Source: Paragordius varius (Eukaryota; Nematomorpha). Taken from it: DNA of 64,000 bases. Position numbers and translations under genes: made by a program. Positions 12,610-26,400 of this stretch are shown here, in pieces (positions within the stretch are counted from its first letter, which is position 1; each line of letters opens with the position of its first letter). The stretch covers positions 2,108,001 to 2,172,000 of the forward strand of contig OZ176058.1 in the NCBI GenBank assembly GCA_964247055.1, given 5' to 3'. Below the pieces are notes generated by a model. It had not been told where the DNA came from. It made no database searches and was given only the letters and a program-made list of their open reading frames with translations.

Positions 12610-14965
12610 TACTTTGATAAACCTTGATAACCTACAAAAGTAGATTGTCCACCGACTGTCTCATCCGAATATTTTAAAGCGGTCTAAAACGAATTCTAGA
12701 TCAAAAAACTCCAAATTTACTTAATTTATACTCTATTTCATCATTTTTTCCCATCAAAAAACCCAAAATTCTCATTATTTAAAGAAAATACTCATAAAAG
12801 TTCCATTAAAAATATCTTAATAAACCCAATTAGCCCTACAAAGAGATTTTCCACCTGACTTATTAGTAGAATCAAATCCGTAATATTTGCCGATAACGGT
12901 TTCTAAGTTAACCTCTTACAGTATTAATCAAAATCAAACAACTTAACTTAATCAAATTTTTTAAAATAACTTTAAATTTTTAGAGTATTTAAACCAATAT
13001 ATATATATATATTTATCTATTTAATCGCCATTAGCTTCTCAAATACGTAATTTTACCATTTTTTCCATTACAAAACTTAAAAAATCTCGAAAATTCACCA
13101 TTTTTTCATCAAAAAACCCAAATTTAACCATTTTTTTCCAACAAAAAACCCAATATTACCATTTTTCCATGTAAAAATTTCAAAATTTTTAAGCAAACCT
13201 GCTTTAGTAAGCCCGATTAGCCTCGAAAAGAGATTGACCACCAGACTTATCAGCTGATCCGGTACCGTGATATTTACCCAGAGCAGTTTCAGAGTTAATC
13301 CCTCGCCGTTATTAACCAAAATCAAACAACATAATTTAACTTAATCAATTTTTTTAAATAACTTAAAATTTTTACAGTATTTTAAACCAAAATTATTATA
13401 TATAATATATCTATATATATATATATATATATATCTTAATTCGCCTTTCTTAAGCTTCTCAGATTTAAAAAGTGCCAGTTGGCTCTAAAAAAATGAAAAA
13501 CCAGAAATTTTAATAAAATCTCTTCAAAAAACCTAAGTAATTATTTAAAAACTTTAATTTACATCAAATAACTAATATTTTACCATTTTTTCCATCCAAA
13601 ACCCAAAATTCACCATTTTACCATTATTTAATCTTTACTATTTATTTTTGCAAAAATCTCAAAATTTCACCATATTTTACATATAAAAACTTAAAAAACC
13701 CAAAATTTCATCCTTTTTTTTTGAAAAACTTAAAATTCCATGTAAAAAGTACCCTTTCTAGTAAGCCCGATTAGTTTCAAAAAGAGATTGACCACCAGAC
13801 TTATCAGCTGATCCAGAACCGTGATATTTACCCAGGGCGGCTTCAGAGTTAGCCCCTTACCGTTAATTAATCATCAAACAACTAAACTTAATCAAATTTT
13901 TTAATATAACTTTAAATTTTTACAGTATTTTAAACCAAAATTAATATATTAATATATATATATATATATATATATATTTATCCATTTAATCGCCATAAGT
14001 TTTTCAAGTTTAATTCTCAAATCACCATTTTTCTCAAAAAATAAAAAACGCCAAATTTAAATAAAATCTCTTCAAAAACCAAGGCATGAATTCAAAAACT
14101 TTTAAAATGATAAATTTATAACTAATATTTTACCATTTTTCCCATTCCAAAACTTAAAAAATCTCGTCTCGAAATTTTACCATTAATTAAATTTTACCAT
14201 TTTTCCATCAAAAACCTAAAAATCACAAAATTTTACATTTTTTTTCATAAAAAACCCAAAATTTACCATTTTTTCCATCAAAAAACTTAAAATTTCCAAG
14301 TAAAAACTACTTTAGTAAGCTCGATTAGCCTCAAACAGAGATTGACCACCAGACTTATCAGCTGATCCGGTGCCTTGATATTTACCCAGGGCGGCTTTTG
14401 ATTTAGCCCCTTACCGTTAATTAATCATCAAACAACTTAACTTTTTCAAATTTTATTTAATAACTTAAAATTTTTAGAGTTAATTCGCAAATCACCATTT
14501 TTCTCTAAAAAATAAAAAACACGAAATTTTACCATTTTTCCCATTACAAAACTTAAAAAATCTCGAAATTTTACCATTTTCCCCATTCTAAACCTAAAAA
14601 TCTCAAAATTTCACTATTTTTCCATCAAAAAACTTAAAAATCTCAAAATCTTACCATTTTTCCATCAAAAAACTTAAAATCTCGAAATTTCACTACTTTT
14701 TTCCATCAAAAAACATGAAATCTTCAAAATTTTACCGTTTTTTGTAAAAATCTCAAAATTTTACCATTTTTTCCATGTAAAAAACTCAAAAAACCTAAAA
14801 TTTCACCATTTTTCCATGTAAAAACTCAAAATTTCTAGAAAAAAAACTACTTTAGTAAGCTCGATTAGCCTCAAACAGAGATTGTCCACCAGACTTATCA
14901 GCTGATCCGGAACCGTGATATTTACCCAAGGCAGCTTCAGAGTTAATCCCTCGCCGTTATTAACC
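12610..14965 (-). repeat. Array of echoes of the aldolase terminal exon
   Basis: Downstream of the aldolase stop codon, copies of the last ~100 bp of the coding exon recur at about 14848-14960, 14308-14418, 13752-13865, 13199-13312 and 12832-12920, with a barely recognisable one at 12620-12690. Units are about 370-560 bp. The four nearest copies keep an open frame through GKY(Q/H)G(T/S)GSADKSGGQ...NRAY and a stop. The two distant ones are degraded. All lack the first ~25 codons of the exon and its acceptor. Between copies lie short repeats of the type TTTACCATTTTTCCATCAAA and (TA)n runs (about 12997-13010, 13395-13434, 13940-13976). Confidence 0.85.
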
Positions 14966-15180
14966 AAAATCAAACAACATAACTTTTTCAAATTTATTTA
15001 ATAACTTTAAATTTTTAGAGTATTTTAATTCACAAATCACTATTTTTCTCAAAAAAAAGAAAAACGCCAAATTTTAAAATCTCTTTAAAAAACCAAGGCA
15101 TAAACTTGAAAAACGCAAATTTACCATTTTTTCCCATTACAAAACTTAAAAAATCTCGTCTCGGAGTTTTACCATCATTA

Positions 15181-15186
15181 TTTATT
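15181..15186 (-). terminator. Candidate poly(A) signal of aldolase
   Basis: AATAAA on the minus strand about 90 nt after the stop codon at 15276. It is the first canonical signal I see after the coding region. Transcript evidence is lacking, and the echo array beyond offers further AT-rich candidates. Confidence 0.4.
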
Positions 15187-15275
15187 CAAATTACCATTTT
15201 TTTTTATAAAATCTCAAAATCTTACCATATATTTATAAAAAACCCAAAATTCACCATTTTTTAAAGCAAATTACT

Positions 15276-18200
15276 TTAGTAAGCCCGATTAGCCTCAAAC
15301 AGAGATTGTCCACCAGACTTATCAGCTGATCCGGTGCCTTGATATTTACCCAAGGCGGCTTCAGAGTTAGCCTTACAACGGGTAAGGAACGCTTCTTGTC
15401 CCTTCTTTATGTTTTCGTGTTTTCCGCCCCAAGCTAACAATGCACTTTGCTGGAATAAAAAAATAAGTAAAAAATGTTTTAATTTAAGTAAAAAAATGAT
15501 TAAATTTCAAAATATATAATCCTAAAATTATATGGACAACCATAATTATTTAAACCTACATTTATCCAATAAAAAAATATTTGTCTTTATATTTTTACGT
15601 TTTGTTCGTCCGTATAATTCCAATCTTTACTGTAATTACAATTGTAAAATACATAAATTACTTTAGAGTTTAAAACAATGAGTTATGTTAAAAAACCAAG
15701 ATTTAAAAAGTATGGTTGTGTTATCTTTTATAAATTTGTCTTTATATTTTTACATTTTATGTCCGTATGTATAATCGTATCATTTCAACTTTACTGTAAC
15801 TACAATTGTAAAATACATAAATTACTTTAGAGTTTAAAACAATGAGTAATGTTTAAAAAAACTAAAATTTAAAAATTATGGTTGTTTTCTTTTATAAAAA
15901 ATTATTTGTCTTTATATTTTTACGTTTTGTTCGTCCGTATAATTTCAATTTTTACTGTAATTACAATCGTAATATACATAATTAAATTAAGTTATTAAAA
16001 TACATGTCTATTTTATACTTCAGAGTTAAATACAATAAGTTATTTAATAAAAAATAAGGATTTAAAAAGTATGGTTGTTTTCTTTTATAAAAAAATATTT
16101 GTCTTTATGTTTTTACGTTTTGTTCGTCCGTATAATTCCAATTTTTACTGTAATTACAATCGTAAAATACATAATTGATTGTGTAAATATAGCTATTTTA
16201 TATATACTTTGGAGTTTAAAAAATAAGTTATAATAAAAAAAAAATCAAAATTTAGCTATTTTATATTTACTTATTAAAGTTTAAAACATTGGGTTAAGTT
16301 TAAAATAACAAAATTTAATACGTAATGTTGTCTTTAAAAAATATCTGTCTTTATATTATTAAATATTGTTCGTCCGTATAATTCCTTCAATTTTTACTGT
16401 AGTTACAATCGTAAAATACATTAAATACTTTAGAGTTTAAAACAATGAGTTATTCAAAAAAAGTTAATATTTAAAAAGTAATGTTGTCTTTAAAAAATAT
16501 CTGTCTTTATATTATAATTTTTGTTCGTCCGTATAATTTCTTCCAATTATTACTGAAATTATTATAAATTAATATACTAAAATCGCAAATTATTAGTTAA
16601 GCAAATTATTAGTTAAAAAAACAGTTAGGTATGCAAAATTATTTAAAATAAAATAAAAAAATTGGTACCTGCAGGGCTCGACCATAACTGAAAGTTAAGG
16701 GCCAAGGCTTTCTGGCACCACGATACTTATTAATCTCACTCAAATTTATGCTGGCATCCTCCTCACTTTGACCACCCGATAGAAAAACGATTCCTGGAAA
16801 AAAATTAAATTTTTTTATAAAATAATTAAATTTTTATTCTTCAAAAATCAAATTAAATATAAAATTTATGTTTTTTTTTATAAAAAAACTATTCCTAAAT
16901 TATTGAAATATAAAATTTTTTTCATAAAGACTATTCTTAAAAAATTATTGTCAAAATCAAATAATTTTATGTAAATATATTTGTTTTGTTAAAATCTTAG
17001 AAATAATAAAAAATCAAATAAATACGTAAAAAAACAATTGTTTCCGGAAACAGCATAAACTTATAAAAAATTTTCATTTGAAAAAAATTAATTTATAAAA
17101 AAATCCATTAAATAAATTATTATTAATTTCGCTTAAATTAATGCTGGCATCTTCTTCACTTTGACCACCGGATAGAAAAACGATTCCTTAAAAAATTTAT
17201 TTTTTTTATAAAATAATTAAATTTAATAAATTATTTTCTCGAAAAAAATTAAATTAAAATTGTATATAAAAATAATATAAACTATTCCTTATGTAATTAT
17301 TGTTAAAAATCTATATTTTCAAAATATGTTAAAATTTTTTTAATTGAATAAGTAATTATTTTAAAAGAATCAAATTTTTCAAAAATGCATTAAAAAACAA
17401 TTCATAAACTTATAAAAAAATTATTCTGACCTTTTATATAATAATCTAATTTTAAATTATTATATTTTTCAAAAATATGTTAAAATTCTTTCGATTGAAT
17501 AACAAAATATTTTAAAGAACATCTTATTTTTCAGAAATATGTCAAAAACTTTGACTATTAAAAAAATTTATACTGACCCCCCCAGAAAGAAAAACTATAC
17601 CTATAAAATATATTATAAAAAATTTTTATTTTAAAAAAATTAATTTATAAATATCCATTAAAAAATTATTTTTAATTTCGCTTAAATTAATGCTGGCATC
17701 TTCTTCACTTTGACCACCCGATAGAAAAACAATTCCTTAAAAAATGGATTTTAAAATTTTTGATAAATAAAATCAAATCTTTAAAAATATGTTATAATTA
17801 ATTGTATTTTTTCAGCATTATATAAATTTTAAACAACATTTCATATTTAAAAATATTATCAAAATTTAAAGGTAAACACATTATTTGTTTTAGATGAGAC
17901 TTATATATATTATTTGTTGCTAAAATATTCTATAATTTACAATTCTATACGATACATCTGCAAACGGAATTCCTTCGAAAATTATAGCCCATAATTTATT
18001 TTTTTAAAAAAATTCAAGAGTTTTTTCATATTTCATCACAAGTTTTGTATAAATGTAACCTTAACCACAGTCCTTTCAGAGTTTTGGAAAAAACACTATT
18101 TTTCCAGAATTAGAATTTTTCCACTTTCTAAACAATCTTTTCAAAAATTATACCACCAAATTTTTTCTTACTTAAAAGTTCAAAAAAACTTTGAACTTTT

Positions 18201-21200
18201 CAAATTTCATCACGAGTTCAGTATAGTTGTAAACTTAGCCCCAATTCTCTCAGAAATTTAGAAAAAAACACTATTTTTTCAAGAATTAAATTTTTTTAAC
18301 TTTTTAAACAATCTTTTAAAAAATTGTACCCCCGAATTTCTTCTCTAAAAAAGGTTCAAAAAAACTTTGAACTTTTCGAATTTTATTACAAGTTTATTAT
18401 GGTTGTAACCAGGGGTGCATTAATCTTTAGTTTAAGCCAATTAACCCTCAAAGCTTAACAAGTATATATACCCAAAAACACATTTTCATTTCAAATCTTT
18501 CTTAAAAAAATGTTTGCTAAGAAACATTATTTTTGTCAGAAACTCATCTAAACAACCGCATTAACCTCAGTTTCGAAAAAACACTATTTTTTCCAGAATT
18601 AAAATATTTCAACTTTTTTAACAATCTTTTCAAAAATTATAACCCCAAATTTCTTCTCGAAAAAAACTTCAAAAAAACTTTGAACTTTTCGAATTTTATT
18701 ACAAGTTTAGTATAGTTATAACCAGGTGTGTATTAAAGATTAGTTTAGGCCAATTAACACTCAAAGCTCTAACCAATTATACACCCATAAACACCTTAAA
18801 ACAACCTTTTTTTAAACATTATCTGAATTTTTCCTTACTATTACCTAAACCATTTACAGTTTTAATTCTCAAAAAAAATGTTTGCTGCTTAAAACATTTT
18901 TTAAAAAAACTTTATTTTTGGCAGAAATCCTTCTAAATAACCATCATTTCCTACTTTAAATCTTTCCAATTTTTCAAAATTTTAACCAAGCTTCTCAAAA
19001 AATTTCCCAAACCCTGCCAAAATCAAAAAAGCTTACTAGCCGGCTTAACACAGTTATAACCGGTAATCATGTTTGGTTTAAGCGAAGGAGTTAATTTATA
19101 AATTCAAATAATCTTTTCACTTTAAAGCTATTCAAACACTTTTAAAAATACTCTTTTAATCTTCTTAAAACATTAACAAAACTCTGTTTTCTAACTAAAA
19201 CCCCAACTCAAAAAACGCCGTTTTTCTACCCAAATTTCTTCAAAAAACACTCTTTTGTAAAAATAAACTATTAGGATTATCAAAAAACTCAGTTTTTAAT
19301 TAAAACCACCTCAGAAAACACAGCCCCAAATTTTTAAAAAACACCTTTTTTAACCAATTTTTATTCTTCAAAAAGCAAAAAATTTTTTACCCGCGACAGC
19401 AGGTCTAAAAATCTGTTAACTTTAAAACTATTCAAACTTTTCAAAAATACTCTTTTAATCTTAAATTATTAATAAAACTCTCTTTTCTAACTGAAATCAA
19501 TTCAAAAACACTCTTTTGTAAAAAAAGCTATTGGGACTTTCAAAAAACACACTTTTTAACTAAAACTCAGAAAACAACACTATTTATGCCCCAAAATTTT
19601 TAAAAACACCCCCTTTAAGGTATTTTTTTTTCAATTTTTATCGTTACAAAAGCAAAAAAAAAAATCTTGTCTAAAAATTTGTTAACTTAAAAGCTATTCA
19701 AACTTTACAAAAATACTCTTTTAATCTTAAAACATTAAAAAACTCTGTTTTTTAACTTAAACCAACTCAAAAAACGCCATTTTTCTACTCAAATTTCTTC
19801 AAAAAATACACTCTTTTGTAAAAAAGCTATTAGGACTTTCAAAAAACTCATTTTTATCTAAAACCACCTCAGAAAACAATACTATTAATGCCCCAAAATT
19901 TTTAAAAAACACTCTTTTTAATCAATCTTTTTTGAGCTTTTCTCTAAAAAAGTAAAATAATCTTACCCGCAACAGCAGGTCTAAAAATCTGTTAACTTTA
20001 AAACTATTCAAACTTTTTAAAAATACTCTTTTAATCTTAAAACATTAACAAAACTCTCTTTTTTAACTGAAACCAACTCAAAAAACGCCTTTTCTACCCA
20101 AATTTCTTCAAAAAACACTCTTTTGTAAAAAAAAGCTATTAGGATTTTCAAAAAACACAGTTTTTAACTAAAATTACCACAGAAAACATCACTATTTATG
20201 CCCCAAAATTTTTAAAAAACACCCCTTTTTAACCAATTTTTACCCCAGAAAAAAAACAAAAAAAAATCTTACCAGCAGCACGTCTAAAATCTGTTAACTT
20301 TAAAGCTATTCAAACTTTTCAAATTTAATTTTAGGACTTCCAACAAAACTCTCTTTTCTAACTGAAACCAATTCAAAAAACGCCATTTTTCCACTCAAAT
20401 TTCTTTAAAAACACTCTTTTGTAAAAAAAGCTATTAGGGACTTTCAAAAAACACAGTATTTAACTTAAACCACCTCAGAAAACAACAATATTTTCTTTCC
20501 AAAATTCAAAAAAAACCCTTTTTACTAAGATTTTTGCCAATTTTTCTCTTAAAAAAGCAAAAAATTTTTACCCGTGACAGCAGGTCTAAAAATCTGTCTT
20601 TAAAGCTATTCAAACATTTCAAAAATACTATTTCAATCTTTTAATCTTAAAACTTTCAACAAAACTCTCTTTTTTAACTTAGACTAACTCGAAAAACACA
20701 CTTTTGTAAAAAAAGCTATTAGGTCTTTCAAAAAACACACTTTTTAACTGAAACCACCTCATAAAACAACACTATTCTTGCCCCAAAAATTTTTAAAAAA
20801 CCTTTTTTTAACCAATTTTTCTCTTAAAAAAGCAAAAAAAATCTTACCCGCGACAGCAGGTCTAAAAATCTGTTAACTTTAAAGCTATTCAAACTTTTCA
20901 AAAATACTCTTTTAATCTAAAACCAACTCAAAAAACCGTTTTTCTACCCAAATTTCTTCAAAAACACTCTTTTGTAAAAAAAGCTATTTGGGCTTTCAAA
21001 AAACTCAGTTTTTAACTAAAACCACCTCAGAAAACAATATTTAAATTAAAGAAACACCTTTTTAAACCCATTTTTTTTCAATTTTTTTCTTAACTTTTCA
21101 AAAATACTCTCTCTTTTAATCTAAAAACATTAATAAAACTATCCTTTCTAAATGAAACCAATTCAAAAAACAAAATTTTTAACTTAAACCACCTCAGAAA

Positions 21201-23438
21201 AGACTATTTATGCTCAAAATTTTTAAAAAACACTATTTTTGCCCCAAATTTTTACAAAACACCCCTTTTTAACCAATTTTTATCCCGGAAAAAAGCAAAA
21301 AAATCTTACCCGCAACAGCTGGGGGAACTCTTCGACTCAAGGCTTCCGCCGTGGCCCGACCAATTTCTTCGTGACTGGCCCGCTTGGCACAGTTATAACC
21401 GGGTGTAATCATGTTTGGTTTAAGCAACGTGCCTTCAAAATAAACTCCAGCATCAGCCAGTGCTTTGTACTGTTGCGCTAGGACCTGTGAAACAAAATTT
21501 TTACAAAACGTATTTTTTTTCAAAACTCATATAAAAAATATTATAAACCATTGAACAATTTAAATTCATCCTTGAACAATAATTCCTAATAATTGTGTGT
21601 TTGGTTTAACTCATTTAAAAAAATATATTCTCATGGCATAGTTAATTTTCCAATATTAAATATTTTAATTTAAAACAAAATTTTTACAAAAAATTTTTTT
21701 CAAAACTTATATATAAAATATTATATACCATTTACAATTCAAATTCCCCCTCGAGAAATATATTATGTGTTTTCGGGCTAATATAACTAACTCATCAATA
21801 ATAGGAAATGTATCCTTATGGCATGAATATAATTTTTTCAGTATTATATATTAATTTTAAACGTTTAAAAACACAAAAAATATACTATTTAAAATTCAAA
21901 TTCGCCTTTAAACAATTCAAATTCACCCTCGAGAAATAAATTATGTGTTTTCGGGGTAATATAACTCATCATTAATAAGAAATATATTCTTATGGCATAG
22001 TTTATTATTTTTCAGTATTATATATTAATTAAAGTAATTTAAAATATAGATAATTTAGTATCTTAAAAAACACAATTTTTTAGGGTTTAGAATTGTAAAT
22101 GGTATATTAATGTGAGATTAGAAGATTATATCTGAAATAATGTATGTGTCAATCATAATTTTCGAGAAATTCATCTAAAAAAAGTAAAAAAATTATTATA
22201 CCATTATATTAGTGTTTATATATTTATAAAATAAATGTAAATTAATAATAAAATCAAAATTGGTAGAATATTAAATTAAATATGTTGGTTATATAATTTA
22301 GCAGAATCCAACAATTTCAAAAAATATTTTTGTTTCCATATAAAAATAAATAAAAATATTAATATTTAATAATTTTTTTGTATAAAATATAAGGAAATTT
22401 AGTATAAATATAACTTTAAAAATAAAAATAAATTATTGTATATAAGCAGACGAATAAGTTTTTAAATGCCTGTTTTTAATGTTTATTTTATATTTATTTA
22501 TAAAAATATTTTTATTTTTACTATTCATTTTTAGTTTTTACTGCAAATAAATTTGACATATACAAAAATTTTAAACCTTTTGTTTTTAAAAGCAAAAAAA
22601 AAACCAATTAAATTATTGTTGTTCTTTATTATAATTCTCTCAATCGCATTCATTTTAATAACTTTCAAATTAAATTAATGAACTAAATTTTAACAAACTT
22701 TGTAAAATTGCTTCAATATTAATCGAAAAAAAAATCCATCAATTTTTTATTCTTAATAAACAATTAAAATTTTGTGGGTGGCAGAATTATTTTAAAAAAA
22801 AGAAACATAATAAAACATATGGAATACCTTTTCAGTTACGGCTTGGCACACATGGATATCGTGGTCGCCATCTTGCAAAACTTCCGGTTCCACAATAGGC
22901 ACCAATCCATTCTACAGCAAAAAAACAATTGTGTAAAATTAAAAATCGATAAATTTTACAGTTCAAATTCATCCTTGAAAAATTCAAATTCACCCTTGAA
23001 CAATTCAAATTCACCCTTGAAACAATGAAATTTACCCCTGAACAATTCTAATTCACTCTCGCAATTCAAATTCACCCTCGAACAAATAATATCCATCCTT
23101 GAAACAATTCAAATTCACCCTTTAACAATTCAAATATACCATTTACAGTTCAAAGTCACCCTTCTTGAGCAATTCAAATTCACCCTCGAAATAATTCAAA
23201 TTCACCAAAACAAATTATGTGTTTTCTAACTAATACTCATTATTACAAATCTGAATATATCTTTATGGCAACATAGTTTATTATATTTCAATATTTAATT
23301 TTAAACATAATTTTATGTTTACAAAAATATATAAAAGTATAGGTAAATCTTAATCTTAAAAAACATATAATTTTTTCGTTAGTGATATTATTTCAAGGGT
23401 GAATTTGAATTGTTTAAGGGTAAATTTGTATTGTAAAT

Positions 23439-23472
<34 letters not shown>

Positions 23473-26400
23473 TATTAAAAATCTAAACTTAAAACATGCT
23501 CATACCTTTTGACAAATAAGGGCATACTGGGCCATGTTTAATGACATAAAAACATTTTTAAACAATATATAAAATCAAACCCACAAGAGAGCTATATTAA
23601 CCAAGATGGCAAACTATAAAAACTCAAACCCTCAAGAGAGCTATATTAACCAATCAAGATTGCACTTAACCACACATATTCCAATTAAAATCACACATAA
23701 ACTACAAAATAAAATATTCGCTTCATCTAATTTTAAATATACCATTTACAGTTTAAATTCATCCTTGAACAATTCAAGTTCACCCTTAAGCAATTCAAAT
23801 TCACCCTAAAAATAAATTAATTTTTCCAGTATGATATTTCAATTTAAAACATAATTTTATGGCAACATAGTTTAAATATGTAAAAGTATAGGTAAATTTT
23901 AATCTTAAAAAACATATAATTTGAAATGTTTAAGGGTAAATTTGAATCGTTTAAGGTTATATTTGAATTGTTTAGGGTAAATTTGAATTGTAAATGGTAT
24001 ATATATTTAAAATTTAATCTTAAAATCACATCATACTTTTTGACAAATAAAGGCATACTGGGCCAAACTTTCAGCATGTTAAATGACATCACACATATTC
24101 CAATTAAAATCACACAAAAACTACAAAATGAATTATTCGCATTCATTACATATTAAATATACCATTTACAGTTCAAATTCATCCTTGAACAATCCAAGTT
24201 CATTCTTAAGCGATTCAAATTCACCCAAAAAATAAATTATGTGTGTTTTTGACCTAATATAATTTATTATTTTTTCAATATTTCATTTTAATTTAAAACA
24301 TAATCTTATGGCAACATAGTTTAAATATATAAAAATATAGGTAAATTTCAATCTCGAAAAACATATATTTTATTTTTCGAGGGTGATTTTAAAATGAAGG
24401 GTAATTTTGAATTGTTCAAGGGTAAATTTGAAATGTTCGAGGGTATATTTGAATTGTAAATCTAATCTTAAATCTAAAATTCATTATACCTTTTGACAAA
24501 TGAGAGCGTACTGGGCCAAAGTCTCTGCATGTTTAATGACATAAAAACTTTGTTAAACAATATAATCAAACCCACAAGAGAGCTATATTAACCAAGATGG
24601 CAAACTATAAAATATCAAACCCACAAGAGAGCTATATTAACCGATCAAGATTGCACTTAAATACACATATTCCAATTGAAATCACATATATAATATAAAA
24701 CAAAATATTGCCCGCATTTGTTACATATTTAATATACCATTTACAGTTCAAATTCTCACGTTTGAACAATTCAAATTCACCCTTGAGCAATTCAAATTCA
24801 CCCTAAAAATAAATTATGTGTTTTCGAATTAACATAGTTTATTATTTTTCCAGTATAAATTTTAAACATAATTTTATGGCAACATAGTTTAAATATGTAA
24901 AAATATAGGTAAATTTTAATCTTAAAAACATATTTATTTGAGGGTGAATTTGAATTGTTCGAGGGTAAATTTGAATTGTTTTTAAGGGTAAATTTGAATT
25001 GTTTAAGGGTGAATTAGAATGGTAAATGGTATATATATATATAATACCCATCATACCTTTTGACAAATAAGGGCATACTGGGCCATATTTTCAACAGATT
25101 TAATGACATAAAAACTTTTTTAAACAATATAAAAAATCAAACCCACAAGAAGGCTATATTAACCAACCTATTAATTGAAATTACACATAAACTACATAAA
25201 TTTTCGCATTCATCAAATTTGATATATATATATATATATATATACTCATGTATGTTTAGAATTGTCAAACATACGTTTTTATGTGATTTTACTTTGTTTT
25301 TAATTGTTTACAATAAATAGGCTATTATTATTTTAAGGCTTAAAAATGCCCCCATGTTGAAAGTTGACATATCAAACATTATAACAATTAAAAACTAAAG
25401 TAAAATCAATTAAAAACGTATGTTTGACAATTCTAAACATACATGACTGTATATATATATATAAATATACAGTAGCGTATGGAGTAAAAGATTGTTAGTG
25501 CAAAATAAAATAAAAAAAAGTTTTTTTTAAAAAAATCAATCCTAGTTGTAATTACCTATATGTATAATGTCCCCTTGTTTTTTTAACAAAAACATTTTTT
25601 TATTCTATTTTGCACTAACAATCTTTTAATTCACACGCTACTATATATATATATATATATATATATATTTAAAATCTAATCTTAAACCAAAATCATGCAT
25701 ACCTTTTGACAAATAAGGGCATACTGGGCCAAAGTTTCAGCATGTTTAATGACATTAAAACTTTTTTAAACAATATAAAAAATCGAACCCACAAGAAAGC
25801 TACCAAGATGGCAAACTATATAAATCAAACCAATCAAGATTGCTAACTTTAAAAAATCAAACCCTCAAGAGGGCTAGAAAAGTTAACCACACAGATAATT
25901 AAAATCTCACATAAACTACAAAATAAAATCGCATTCATCAAATTTCAAATATACCATTTACAGTTCGAATTCACCCTAAAAACAAATTATGTGTTTTCTA
26001 ACTAATAAAACTCATTGTTTTTAATCTGAAATATATCTTTATGGCAACATTGTTTTTATCAATATTATAATTCATAATTTTATGGCAACCAAGTTTAAAG
26101 ATATAAAAATATAGGTAAATTCTATTCTTAAAAAACATACATTTATTTGAGGGTAAATTTGAATTGTTCAAGGGTGAATTTGAATTGTTCAAGGGTAAAT
26201 TTTGTTCAAGGGTGAATTTGAATTGTTTAAGGGTAAATTTAAATCGTTCGAGGGTAAATTAGAATTGTTTAAGGGTTAATTTGAATTATTTAAAAGTGAA
26301 TTTGAATTTCAAATATATATTTAAACTCAAAACATCACATCATACCTTTTGACAAATAAGGGCATATTGGGCCAAAGTTTCAGCATTTTGTTGAATGGCA

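Larger units (their letters stand above)
22955..26320. repeat. Compound array in aldolase intron 2: exon 2 donor echoes alternating with MITE B
   Basis: Five copies of the last ~45-50 bp of exon 2 lie in the downstream intron, at 25702-25755, 25050-25108, 24481-24542, 24031-24090 and 23500-23548. All read AAATAAGGGCATACTGGGCC or a near variant; four keep a GTAT donor and the one at 24031 has lost it. They share CATGTTTAATGACAT where the true exon has CATTTTGTTGAATGGC, so they were amplified from each other. Between them lie ACCCACAAGAGAGCTATATT blocks and copies of MITE B (about 23129-23443, 23737-24001, 24157-24460, 24733-25031, 25948-26320). Spacing of echoes is about 450-650 bp. Confidence 0.85.

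Noticed and set aside
12610-14965. Terminal-exon echoes considered as mutually exclusive alternative last exons
   Set aside because: The copies lack the first ~25 codons and an acceptor in the phase left by exon 5, so direct use would not give a normal C-terminus.
13095-14991. Open frames of 62-76 codons on the minus strand below the aldolase gene
   Set aside because: They read the terminal-exon echoes out of frame (LTLKLPWVNI is a shifted reading of NSEAALGKY).
21239-21481. 80-codon plus-strand frame
   Set aside because: Antisense of aldolase exon 4, which is clearly coding on the minus strand.
22955-26320. Regular repeats in aldolase intron 2 considered as a CRISPR array
   Set aside because: Units are hundreds of bases long and contain exon and MITE sequence in a eukaryotic intron; there is no short repeat/spacer pattern.
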